DNA of 64,000 nucleotides from CAYSRJ01 sp964521865 (GTDB lineage: Bacteria; Spirochaetota; B62-G9; DRHN01), in contig CAZFTJ010000008.1 in NCBI GenBank assembly GCA_964521865.1, forward strand, positions 62,001-126,000, read 5' to 3'. Shown one piece after another: positions 34,476-42,938 of the stretch. Below the pieces are notes generated by a model. The model saw nothing but the letters and a program-made list of their open reading frames with translations, was not told the DNA's origin and searched no databases. The number at the start of each line of letters is the position of its first letter. The stretch's first letter is position 1. The position numbers were made by a program, and so were the translations under genes.

Positions 34476-35711
34476 ATGAAGCGCTCGGAACAGAAAAAAA
34501 CGAAAAGTGTTTCCACATCTCTTTATATTTCCGAAAACGCATGCAACAGATGTGGAGACTGTGCGAACGCGTGCGGTTATAAGGCTATATCGATCGTCTC
34601 AGGGAAAGTAGTAATAGATAGAGAGAAATGCACACTCTGCATGATATGCCTGAAGGTCTGTCCATCCAATGCCATACAGCTTGAAAAATTAACAAAGGAT
34701 ATCGATGTCACAAAATATTCTGGTGTGTGGGTGTTGATTGAATATATAAACTGGCAAATACACCCCGGATGCTTCCAGATATTGAGTAAAGGGTATGAGC
34801 TAGCTAAAACGCTCACACAAACTTTAACTGCCGTAGTGATTGGAAACCGGTTTGACGACAAGGAAGATATAAAAGCTGAGCTCATGGACTATGGGGTTGA
34901 CAGAATAATGCTGCTCCAGTGTGAAAATATTCATACATATCAACCGGAAGATGTTGCGGAAATATTCTCCCGTGAAATATTGATGAAAAAACCCAATATT
35001 GTGTTGTTCCTCGGGTCAACCTTTGGCCGTGAACTAGCACCACGTGTCGCCGCGAAGATCCAAACGGGGCTAACTGCAGACTGTACGGATCTCTATATTA
35101 ATGGCGAAAAAAATCTCGTCCAGGTACGTCCCACATACGGGGGCAAGATATTAGCATCGATTATATGTCCGTATGACAGGCCTCAAATGGCTTCGGTGAG
35201 ACCGAATGTATTCGAAAGAAAAAAGAGGAACAACGTTAGTGCTGATGTACCATGTTCGCTTAGTAAGATTGCAATCAGCTCAGTTGAAGGGCTTAAGAAT
35301 ATCGTTGAGACATATCGTGATTTGAACCGTAAAAAAAGCATAGACGATGCTGAGGTGATTGTGTGCGGTGGATCAGGACTCGGTTCAAAGGAGGGATTTA
35401 TCCTTTTAGATCATCTCGCTGAAAAGATCGGTGGGGCAGTGGCCGGGACTAGAACTGCTGTGGATCAGGGGTGGATCGATTTTTCTTACCAGATCGGACA
35501 GACAGGTAAAACGGTTAGACCGCGGCTCTATATCGCCTGCGGTGTCTCGGGAGCCATTCATCATTTAATCGGTATGAAGCACTCGGGGTTCATCATCGCG
35601 ATCAATACAGATCCCCGGGCGCCTATATTTAAAATTTCTGACGTTGGTGTGGTAGCTGATCTATACGAGGTGGTACCGAAATTGATCGATAAACTTGAGG
35701 AGGGGACATGA
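34476..35711 (+). CDS. etfA: electron-transfer flavoprotein alpha subunit with N-terminal ferredoxin domain
   Basis: About 411 residues. Residues 15-75 hold two [4Fe-4S] motifs (CNRCGDCANAC and CTLCMICLKVC). Then the Etf alpha body, with the C-terminal FAD site 'VIVCGGSGLGSKEGF', 'GGAVAGTRTAVDQGW' and 'YIACGVSGAIHHLIGM'. Ferredoxin-fused EtfA occurs in anaerobes and could pass electrons to or from ferredoxin, possibly by bifurcation. ATG 34476 is chosen because longer starts overlap etfB; no perfect ribosome site is visible. Its stop overlaps the isomerase start (ATGA). Confidence 0.88.
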   Translation: MKRSEQKKTKSVSTSLYISENACNRCGDCANACGYKAISIVSGKVVIDREKCTLCMICLKVCPSNAIQLEKLTKDIDVTKYSGVWVLIEYINWQIHPGCFQILSKGYELAKTLTQTLTAVVIGNRFDDKEDIKAELMDYGVDRIMLLQCENIHTYQPEDVAEIFSREILMKKPNIVLFLGSTFGRELAPRVAAKIQTGLTADCTDLYINGEKNLVQVRPTYGGKILASIICPYDRPQMASVRPNVFERKKRNNVSADVPCSLSKIAISSVEGLKNIVETYRDLNRKKSIDDAEVIVCGGSGLGSKEGFILLDHLAEKIGGAVAGTRTAVDQGWIDFSYQIGQTGKTVRPRLYIACGVSGAIHHLIGMKHSGFIIAINTDPRAPIFKISDVGVVADLYEVVPKLIDKLEEGT

Positions 35712-36676
35712 AACTCGGACTGAAATCGAACTGTTATAACGATAAAAGCTGGGAAACCACTCTGGACATTCTGAAGAATAAAGGCATTACGGCTGTCGAA
35801 CCTGGGGCCGGGGGCTATAATGGGAAATCACATTGTAATCCAGAGGAACTGCTCAAAGACAAAAAGGCGATGTGTTCGTTCAAGGATGCAGCGGAAGAGA
35901 GAGAAATAGAGATAAGCGCCCTCGCAGTGCATGGGAATCCGTTACATCCTCAGAAATCATATGCTGGTGAGCACACATCGGATCTTTTAGAAGCAATAGA
36001 GTTGGCTGGTAAAATCGGGATCAAGGCAGTTACCTGTTTTGCAGGATGCCCAGGAGCAAGTGAAAACTCTCTGGATCCAAATTGGATTACTTGCCCGTTC
36101 CCTCCCTATTTTGGTGAGTCGGTTAAATGGCAGTGGGAGAAACGGGTAATTCCTTTCTGGAAGGAGATAGTCAAAAAAGCAAAAAAGTCGAAAGTAAAAA
36201 TCGGATTCGAAATGCATCCTGGAGATGTGGTGTACAATCCCGAAGCGCTTATTATGCTCAGAAACAAGGTGGGTGAAGAAGAAATAGCATGCAACTTTGA
36301 TCCAAGCCACCTTTTCTGGCAGGGAATCGACCCCGTGGAAAGCATTACCCACTTGGGAGACATGATTGTGCATGTACACGCAAAGGATTGCAAAGTAAAT
36401 GAGAGAGTGGTGCGGTATCGAGGAGTGAACGACTGGAAGCACTATGGCAATGTTTCCGGTAGAGCATGGAACTTCAGGACGGTGGGGTATGGGCACGGTA
36501 CAAACTTCTGGAACGATTTTGTAAGTACGCTAAGGCTAATCGGCTATGACTGGGTGCTCAGCATCGAGCACGAAGATCCCTTAATGACTGTTGAAGAGGG
36601 CATAGACAAGTCCATCGGTTTTTTGGAGTCGGTTCTGATTCACGCGCCTGTTGAAAAACAGTGGTGGGAAATCTAG
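35708..36676 (+). CDS. sugar phosphate isomerase/epimerase-like TIM barrel protein
   Basis: 322 residues of the xylose-isomerase-like TIM barrel (AP endonuclease 2 fold). 'VHGNPLHPQ', 'GFEMHPGDVVYN', 'NFDPSHLFWQGID', 'VHVHAKDC' and 'VLSIEHEDP' supply the Glu, Asp and His residues that bind the catalytic metal. It would isomerise or epimerise a sugar or cyclitol, or lyse such a compound. Coupled to etfA by a four-base overlap, so the redox genes and this enzyme share one pathway. Related to the protein at 42939. Confidence 0.85.
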   Translation: MKLGLKSNCYNDKSWETTLDILKNKGITAVEPGAGGYNGKSHCNPEELLKDKKAMCSFKDAAEEREIEISALAVHGNPLHPQKSYAGEHTSDLLEAIELAGKIGIKAVTCFAGCPGASENSLDPNWITCPFPPYFGESVKWQWEKRVIPFWKEIVKKAKKSKVKIGFEMHPGDVVYNPEALIMLRNKVGEEEIACNFDPSHLFWQGIDPVESITHLGDMIVHVHAKDCKVNERVVRYRGVNDWKHYGNVSGRAWNFRTVGYGHGTNFWNDFVSTLRLIGYDWVLSIEHEDPLMTVEEGIDKSIGFLESVLIHAPVEKQWWEI

Positions 36677-36832
36677 CCGATCGTTCGATTATTGCGGAGT
36701 ATCTTTTTTAAGATGAAATATCTGTGTATTGGGTTTCCTCGAACTGCACGAAAGAAAGGAGGTGATATATCGAGGGTTTGATTTATATATCTCTGTTTTA
36801 GAATTTTAATGACAAAGAAAGGGAGTGAAATC

Positions 36833-37855
36833 ATGAAGAAAATTATTTTATGTCTGATGATTTTTGCGGCAATCCTTTTTAGCACCGCAGGTGGTGCATT
36901 TGCAGAAAAGGAGAAGGGTGGAGAACCGGGGGTAGCAGGCGGCGAGTGGGAGAGCCCATTCAAAGATGTTAAAATAAGGTTTTTTTGTGGCGGTGATGAA
37001 GGCGACTTGTTTGCGACTGTTGTGTATAACGGTGCAAAACTTGCTGAAAAACTGATGGGATGCAAGGTCGATTATGTTTTTTCCGGCTGGCAGGCGGAAA
37101 AGATGACGCAGCAGTTAAGAGAAGCGATTGCCGCACGACCGGATGCAATCGCAATGATGGGACACCCTGGTGACGACGCTCTCATGCCTCTTGTGAAACA
37201 GGCGCAGGATCAAGGCATAATCGTCACTATAGTTAACGTTGATACCCAGAAGGTCATGAATGCGTATAATACCGGTTATGTGGGTGCGTATATAGAGCAA
37301 TTTGGATACCGACTGGGGAAAAAAGCGATAGAGAAATTCGGTATAAAAAGAGGAGATACAGTGATCATTGATGGAAACTGGGGAGAGCCTGGCCTTGAAA
37401 AAAGGGATGTTGGGGTTGCAAGGGCTTTTGAGGAAATAGGGTGTAAAATCGTGAAAATAAAGCATCCTATGGAAGCCGCGACGAATACTGATCTTTTTCA
37501 ACCGCAGGTTGCAGGAGCGGTGGCTGCAAATCCGCAAGTGAAACTGATCAGCTACTCCGGTGGGCAGTTCCTCGGTGCTTCCACCTATTACATGGAGTCA
37601 ATCGGAAAAAAACCAGGTGAAATCAAGAACATCGGGTTCGACATTTCAGGTCCAATCATAGACGGTTTTGAAAAGGGATATGTGAGCCTCACGATTGATC
37701 AACAACCTTTTTATCAGGGATTCCTGCCCATTGTGAGTCTTTGTATGGCGGTTAAGTTTGGACTTACTCCAATCACAGTGGACACCGGTGTTGGATTTGT
37801 TGATGAAACTAATTACAAAGCAGTCGCCGGACTTGCTGAACAGGGAATCCGTTAA
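36833..37855 (+). CDS. periplasmic sugar-binding protein, ABC importer 2
   Basis: 340 residues from ATG 36833 (AAAGGGAG upstream). Sec signal to about AFA-E (residues 24-25), then a charged, Gly-rich linker and a type I binding-protein fold: 'RFFCGGDEGDLFATVVYNGA', 'AARPDAIAMMGHPGDDALMP', 'GFDISGPIIDGFEKGYVS' and 'IDQQPFYQGF'. Similar in build to the protein at 26569 but diverged. Expected partner of the permease at 30479 and ATPase at 37998. Confidence 0.9.
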   Translation: MKKIILCLMIFAAILFSTAGGAFAEKEKGGEPGVAGGEWESPFKDVKIRFFCGGDEGDLFATVVYNGAKLAEKLMGCKVDYVFSGWQAEKMTQQLREAIAARPDAIAMMGHPGDDALMPLVKQAQDQGIIVTIVNVDTQKVMNAYNTGYVGAYIEQFGYRLGKKAIEKFGIKRGDTVIIDGNWGEPGLEKRDVGVARAFEEIGCKIVKIKHPMEAATNTDLFQPQVAGAVAANPQVKLISYSGGQFLGASTYYMESIGKKPGEIKNIGFDISGPIIDGFEKGYVSLTIDQQPFYQGFLPIVSLCMAVKFGLTPITVDTGVGFVDETNYKAVAGLAEQGIR

Positions 37856-37888
37856 AATTGAGAAGGTAATCCCTATTAAGAAAGTGTG

Positions 37889-37954
37889 GGGGAAATAGGA
37901 GTTCTGAAAAAGAGGGGATGGAATTTTCTTTAAGGCTCAGTTTCCTATTTCCCC
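37889..37954. promoter_or_regulatory. large hairpin between binding-protein and ATPase genes
   Basis: GGGGAAATAGGA (37889-37900) and TCCTATTTCCCC (37943-37954) form a perfect 12-bp stem around a 42-base loop. Expected to protect the upstream message or reduce read-through to the ATPase gene. Confidence 0.65.
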
Positions 37955-37997
37955 ATAGATTGATTTTCTTTTGATCCTATAAAGTATTGGAGGAGAA

Positions 37998-38750
37998 ATG
38001 AACGGTATCTTCCTAGAAATGGAGAATATCAATAAGTCCTTCGGAAAAGTATTAGCGCTTGAAGACATCAATTTGAAAATCATGGACAATGAGATTATTG
38101 GCCTTATAGGTGATAATGGTGCCGGTAAATCCACACTGATCAAAATAATATCGGGAATCCTCCAGAGAGATTCTGGAGATATGTATGTCCAGGGCGAAAA
38201 AGTGAAAAAATGGGATGCAATCGCTGCGCGCACAACAGGGATTGAAACGGTGTATCAGGATAAAGCACTCTCGGATCAGCAGTCATTGTACAGTAACATA
38301 TTTATGGGCAGGGAGATATGTAATTTCATCGGTTATATTAACTTAAAAAAGGAAAAAGAGGAAACCGATAGATTGATGCATGATATGGGATTTAGTTCGG
38401 CATTAATCTCACCAGAATCGGTAATTCTCACTTGTTCCGGTGGTGAACGTGAAGGTGTCTCCATTTCCAGGGCAATGTACTTCAAGGCAAATCTGGTCAT
38501 CCTGGATGAACCGACGACCGCCCTCTCGTTGAAAGAGACAAGGAAGGTACTGAACTTCATTGAAAAGATAAAGGAGAGAGGAAGTTCGTGCATCTTCATT
38601 ACACATAATATTTACCATGCGTATGAAGTTTCAGAAAGATTTGTCATAATGGACAGAGGTAAGATTGTCGACAAGATTGTAAAACATGATACCACCTACG
38701 AAGAGTTGGTCCAGAATATGATGCACATCGCAAATCAAGTCGCACGTTGA
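37998..38750 (+). CDS. sugar ABC importer 2 ATPase (single domain)
   Basis: 250 residues: Walker A GDNGAGKST near 39-47, a somewhat unusual signature 'LTCSGGEREGVSISRAMYF' (CSGGE in place of LSGGQ), Walker B 'LVILDEPTTAL', H-loop 'FITHN'. Paralogue of the ATPase at 28921. GGAGG lies at 37989-37993. The altered signature is tolerated in some sugar importers. Confidence 0.9.
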   Translation: MNGIFLEMENINKSFGKVLALEDINLKIMDNEIIGLIGDNGAGKSTLIKIISGILQRDSGDMYVQGEKVKKWDAIAARTTGIETVYQDKALSDQQSLYSNIFMGREICNFIGYINLKKEKEETDRLMHDMGFSSALISPESVILTCSGGEREGVSISRAMYFKANLVILDEPTTALSLKETRKVLNFIEKIKERGSSCIFITHNIYHAYEVSERFVIMDRGKIVDKIVKHDTTYEELVQNMMHIANQVAR

Positions 38751-38790
38751 TGCGCTCAATATCAGATAAAAATAGCAGTACGGGAATGCT

Positions 38791-39561
38791 GTGGTAAACA
38801 GACTCGAGAAGATCGATTCGATCATTACAAAAAAAGGATTTGTTCGTGTAAAGGATCTTGCACAGGAGCTGAATGTCTCTGTGATGACAATCAGAAGGGA
38901 TCTCATAAAGCTGGAAAATGAAGGTAGTATTGTTCGTACTCATGGTGGTGCATACACGAACAGAGAAGTTACTGAAATAGACTATCAGATACGTAAAACT
39001 GTACGGCAGTCACAGAAAGAGGCGATCGGACGAAAAGCCTATTCAATGGTGTTGCCCGGTGATTCAATCTTCATCGACGCGGGAAGTACCGGTGCTCTAC
39101 TTGCCGCTGCAATCGATGATCTGATTCGTTTAACCGTTGTCACCTATTCTATCGTTGTGGCTCAATTCCTTCAGAAAAAACTCAATGTAGAGGTTATTCT
39201 TCTCGGTGGGAAGTTGCACAGTACTACACAATCATTGATCGGTCCCCTGACCGAAGAGGCAATACAAAAATTCAAATTCTCAAAAGCCTTCCTGGGGACA
39301 AGCGGTATTAATCTTTCGGAAGGTCTGACGGTATCGACTCTTGAAGAGATTACGATCAAGAAACAGGCGGCTTTGAATTCCAACCAGGTTATTGTGCTTG
39401 CCGACAGCAGCAAGTTCAACAGATACGGGCTCGCCCATTTTCTTGATTTCGATCAGGTGGATGTAATCATTACAGACTGGGAATTAGATGCAACCAATAT
39501 ACCGATTCTTCATAGTAAGGGAATACAACTAATCATAGCAGATGGAGACGACAAATGTTGA
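38791..39561 (+). CDS. DeoR-family transcriptional repressor
   Basis: 256 residues. The N-terminal winged helix-turn-helix ('VRVKDLAQELNVSVMTIRRD', then 'EGSIVRTHGGA') is standard for DeoR; the C-terminal sugar-phosphate-sensing domain shows 'IFIDAGSTGALLAAAI', 'VILLGGKLH' and 'VLADSSKF'. Start GTG 38791. Probably represses the surrounding uptake and catabolic genes until a phosphorylated intermediate appears; its target sites were not identified. Confidence 0.9.
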   Translation: MVNRLEKIDSIITKKGFVRVKDLAQELNVSVMTIRRDLIKLENEGSIVRTHGGAYTNREVTEIDYQIRKTVRQSQKEAIGRKAYSMVLPGDSIFIDAGSTGALLAAAIDDLIRLTVVTYSIVVAQFLQKKLNVEVILLGGKLHSTTQSLIGPLTEEAIQKFKFSKAFLGTSGINLSEGLTVSTLEEITIKKQAALNSNQVIVLADSSKFNRYGLAHFLDFDQVDVIITDWELDATNIPILHSKGIQLIIADGDDKC

Positions 39562-39593
39562 GCTTGAAGTAAAAATAGTGCTTGGAGCGGCGA

Positions 39594-40451
39594 TTGAAAT
39601 TTATTCCATCCATTGAACTGGTCAAGGAAGCATCTTCAGAAGGATATGCCATCCCTTCTTTCTGTATATGGAATGCTGAATCGATGAAAACAGTTTTAGA
39701 CTGTGCGGACGAAATGAAGGCCCCTGTCATTATCATGAACGGATGGGCTGAATTTCTACTGCTCGATCCCGAAGTGACCGGCATGATAGCGCGTGGGCTC
39801 GTGGAAAAACACGACTATCCGATCGCCCTCCACCTAGACCATGGAAACTCAATCGAACAGATAAAAGAGGGTTTGGTAGCGGGATACAGCTCCGTAATGC
39901 TCGATTATTCCACAAAGCCGTTCGAGGAGAATGTGCAGGGTCTGAAGACCGTTGTTGGGCTTGCCAAGCCGCTGGGCGTTACCGTCGAGGGTGAGCTTGG
40001 GACAATCGGAAGGGTGAACACTGAAACGATCGAGGGTGAACTCGCGTCTTCCCTTACAAACCCTGAAGATGCGGCGGCATATGTCGAAGAGACCGGTATC
40101 GACATGCTTGCTGTTTCTATTGGGAATGCACACGGCATCTATGTTTCACTACCCAGATTGGATTTTAAGCGTCTCGAGAGCATACGGAAGGTCGTTCGTG
40201 TTCCCCTCGTCCTCCACGGCGGATCGGGCACGTCTGAAGATGACCTCAAACAGGCCATATCTTGTGGCATTGCGAAAGTCAACGTTGCAAGTGAATACAT
40301 TCATACGGTCCGTAGGTCTTTAATTCGGCAGTGGGGAGAAGGTAAAAACCACTACACTCCATTTGCCCTGGTCGAAGCAATGAAAGAAGCGGCCGTTGTA
40401 GTGCGAAAATGGATCCGTATGACAGGTGCAGAAGGCAAAGCCTCGTCATAG
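39594..40451 (+). CDS. class II fructose-bisphosphate/tagatose-bisphosphate aldolase family
   Basis: 285 residues from TTG 39594 with GGAG at 39584-39587. Metal and catalytic residues are visible: 'LHLDHGN' (Asp82, His83), 'VEGELG', 'GNAHGIY' and 'LHGGSGTS'; 'KVNVASEY' binds the phosphate. It cleaves a ketose (bis)phosphate to triose phosphates. Placement after a DeoR repressor and among isomerase-like genes suggests it is the last step of the pathway fed by the importers. GatY/KbaY versus Fba specificity is open. Confidence 0.88.
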   Translation: MKFIPSIELVKEASSEGYAIPSFCIWNAESMKTVLDCADEMKAPVIIMNGWAEFLLLDPEVTGMIARGLVEKHDYPIALHLDHGNSIEQIKEGLVAGYSSVMLDYSTKPFEENVQGLKTVVGLAKPLGVTVEGELGTIGRVNTETIEGELASSLTNPEDAAAYVEETGIDMLAVSIGNAHGIYVSLPRLDFKRLESIRKVVRVPLVLHGGSGTSEDDLKQAISCGIAKVNVASEYIHTVRRSLIRQWGEGKNHYTPFALVEAMKEAAVVVRKWIRMTGAEGKASS

Positions 40452-40521
40452 GACAGGAGCATCGGTATGCACGATCACTCGTCGAAGGTAACGCGTGTTG
40501 ATCAATTTAGAGAGTGACAAT

Positions 40522-41343
40522 ATGAAAATACGTACCTACGAAAAAATATTTTCGATTTTATCCGAGTGTCCTAAAGTAGACATACACACACATCTCACCG
40601 CTGACAGACTCATGGCAAGAGGTCTCGACAATATTCTTCTATATCACATGGTGAACTCGGAACTGTACGCTGCAGGTTCTCCCTGTAGTGAGCGTGTTTC
40701 GGATAACAGGGACGAACAGGAGGCAGAAATACAGTTATCATATGCGGTTCCTTATCTTACAAAAATACGAAACAAGAGCCTTTATCGTGTATTGAGAATC
40801 ATCCTCCGTGACATTTATGGATGGAAGGAGGACATTACACCACATAACTGGAAAACGCTGCATGAACATATAAAGTCACAAAACGGAGACGACGGTAGAC
40901 GGGCGCGGAAGATAATCAACGATCTCCAAATTAAAAGAGTCGGCACCGAGATTGTAAGACGTGCCGATGGGAGAGCTGACGATATTTTCAGCTATGCGCT
41001 GGGATGGGCTTTTTTCGCACGAGCATAGTGGGGCCAGTATGACAGCCCTCTTTTCGAGCTCGAACATGCCTGGAGCGTGGACAAACCAAGACTTTCATTA
41101 CCTATGACTCTAAAAAAAGAAAACCGCCCTGCAACATCGAAGAAGATCAGGAATGTGGATGATGTGGAACGGGCCATTGCACATTACTGCAAGGTGCTGC
41201 AGTACGAACATGTGACGACGACAGCTCAGCACCTTTCCACGGAAATCGATTACGGTCAGTACGGCTTCGGTGATGTGGAAGCAATCGCCCGGGGTATTTT
41301 CTACTACACACCGATCCAGCTTCTGTCTTTCGAAGAATGTTGA
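40522..41343 (+). pseudogene. broken glucuronate-isomerase-like gene with in-frame TAG
   Basis: One reading frame from ATG 40522 to TGA 41343 is interrupted by TAG at 41026-41028. The first part has 'PKVDIHTHL' (metal-binding His pair of the UxaC amidohydrolase fold) and 'YHMVNSELYAAG'; it stops at 'GWAFFARA'. Directly after the TAG the frame resumes with 'WGQYDSPLFELEHAW' and later 'TTTAQHLSTEIDYGQ'. As I recall the related uronate-isomerase-like proteins, these two pieces are contiguous, with a Gln or Cys at the TAG position, and a further 150 or so residues follow that are missing here. So the copy is both nonsense-mutated (probably CAG to TAG) and 3'-truncated. Confidence 0.72.
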
Positions 41344-41478
41344 AAAACAGTATCTCAAAATTTCGTTGTTTACGTAAAAATACGTCGGTTTGCAATAACC
41401 GGTGAATACTCACCTGTGGACGCGGCTTATTATAATGTGTATGATTTTTCTATTGCTATTACTAATGAGGAGGTTAAA

Positions 41479-42303
41479 ATGAAACTGTCTTGTAACACGT
41501 GGATGTACTGCAGTTTTCCTGCCTGGCTTCCTGCATACCCTCTCGATTATGTGATCGAGCATCTCGCTTCGATTGGGTATGACGGTATTGAAATCGGATG
41601 TGCTGCGCCAACTGCATACCCTCCCTACATGAATGATCGTGAAAGGGCGAGAATTCGAGATTTATTAAAGAAACACAATATCTCCGTCTCGTCGGTGCTC
41701 CCCTGCCCGGGTGGTGGAATGGGTAACAATGTGTCGAGCCCGCTTGCAGCAGAGAGGAAGCAGGCAGTTCAGAGCTACAAGGAGTGTATAAAGCTCGGGG
41801 CTGATCTGGGAGCAAAAATTTGTCTGTACGTTGCCGGTTGGCAAGTCTGGGGAGTTGAGACGGATCAGGCGCTGGAATGGTCTCGACAGTGTCTGACGGA
41901 AGTCGCGAAATATGCGGCCGATCTTGGAATAACAGTTGCGGTCGAGCCGACACCGCAGGACAGTAATCTCATAGAAACAGCCGATGATGCAATCAAATTG
42001 ATGAAGAGCGTGGGACTGAAGAACGTTGGTGTGATGTTCGATACCATTCATGTGCTTTACAGAAAAGAGATACCTACTGATTACGTTGAGAGAATAAAGA
42101 AGGACCTGGTACATGTGCATATTTCGGATATGGATCGGTTGCCTCCAGGAACTCAGAATGATTTTTATTTTTTTGTGGAGGCGTTGAAAAAAATAGAATA
42201 TGACGGCTATCTAGCGATGGAAATAGGACTGGGAGGCCGTGGTGTCGACCCCAATGTATTTGCAAAAAAGGCCTATAATTACATGGAAGGCCTGATAAGC
42301 TGA
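41479..42303 (+). CDS. sugar phosphate isomerase/epimerase-like TIM barrel protein
   Basis: 274 residues from ATG 41479, with GAGGAGG at 41468-41474. 'YDGIEIGCAAP', 'VAVEPTPQD', 'GVMFDTIHV', 'VHVHISDMDR' and 'YLAMEIGLGG' fit ketose 3-epimerase/hexulose-phosphate epimerase proteins, with Glu, Asp, His and Glu as metal ligands. About the normal length for a ketose 3-epimerase. Only distantly like the proteins at 35708 and 42939, so likely another step of the same pathway. Confidence 0.85.
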   Translation: MKLSCNTWMYCSFPAWLPAYPLDYVIEHLASIGYDGIEIGCAAPTAYPPYMNDRERARIRDLLKKHNISVSSVLPCPGGGMGNNVSSPLAAERKQAVQSYKECIKLGADLGAKICLYVAGWQVWGVETDQALEWSRQCLTEVAKYAADLGITVAVEPTPQDSNLIETADDAIKLMKSVGLKNVGVMFDTIHVLYRKEIPTDYVERIKKDLVHVHISDMDRLPPGTQNDFYFFVEALKKIEYDGYLAMEIGLGGRGVDPNVFAKKAYNYMEGLIS

Positions 42304-42938
42304 AGGCGTGTGGAGCTTCTCTTGGGGAGAATTTAAAACAGCGCATTGAGATATAATAAATTATGAGAAAATAGACAATATTGGTTGTGTTAGCTCGGGG
42401 TAAAAAGAGGTGGACTGTGTCTTCCATCTGTATTGATTATAAAATTTGCAGACTTTCCATGAAACGATAGTGAATCTTTCATTAAAGAATATGAAGGGAC
42501 CAATTGCACGAGATAATGCACGACTACGCTTTAATCTTTTGGGTGTCAATCGGCGTCTCATGGATTTGAAATTGGACTTCAATACGAGCATTTCGATAGT
42601 GGAAAGTATCAGTCCCTTTTACCTCGGAAAACCGAATAATCTCGATATAATGGTCGGCGTAACCGGCCTTGTTGCAGGGGACACGATCTAAACGAAAATA
42701 ATTGAGAACAAACCCGACAGATATCCGACACATCGTTCTGACAGATTTGGTCAAGGTTTTCACGCCGAGCACTATCGACAAGGATTGTAAAATCATGGAG
42801 TTTTTGGGAGTCTTATGAAAACACAGAATACTCAGTGTACACTATTGTTTAAAAAAGTCTCAAGATAAAAATCATTCGTGAGTACGGTAATTGAATTTTA
42901 GTGCTGATATTCAATTCCATGATGTGGAGGTATGAAAA
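42304..42938. other. long gap with a probable decayed gene
   Basis: A frame at 42496-42691 reads about 65 residues of protein-like sequence ('ISIVESISPFYLGKPNNLD', 'GVTGLVAGDT') without a sensible start or end, and weak traces continue to about 42810. I cannot assign a family. GTGGAGG at about 42923 serves the next gene. Confidence 0.35.

Noticed and set aside
41026..41028. Pyrrolysine insertion at the TAG
   Set aside because: The gene also lacks its C-terminal third and the MttB-type gene of this window has no amber codon, so simple decay is more likely.
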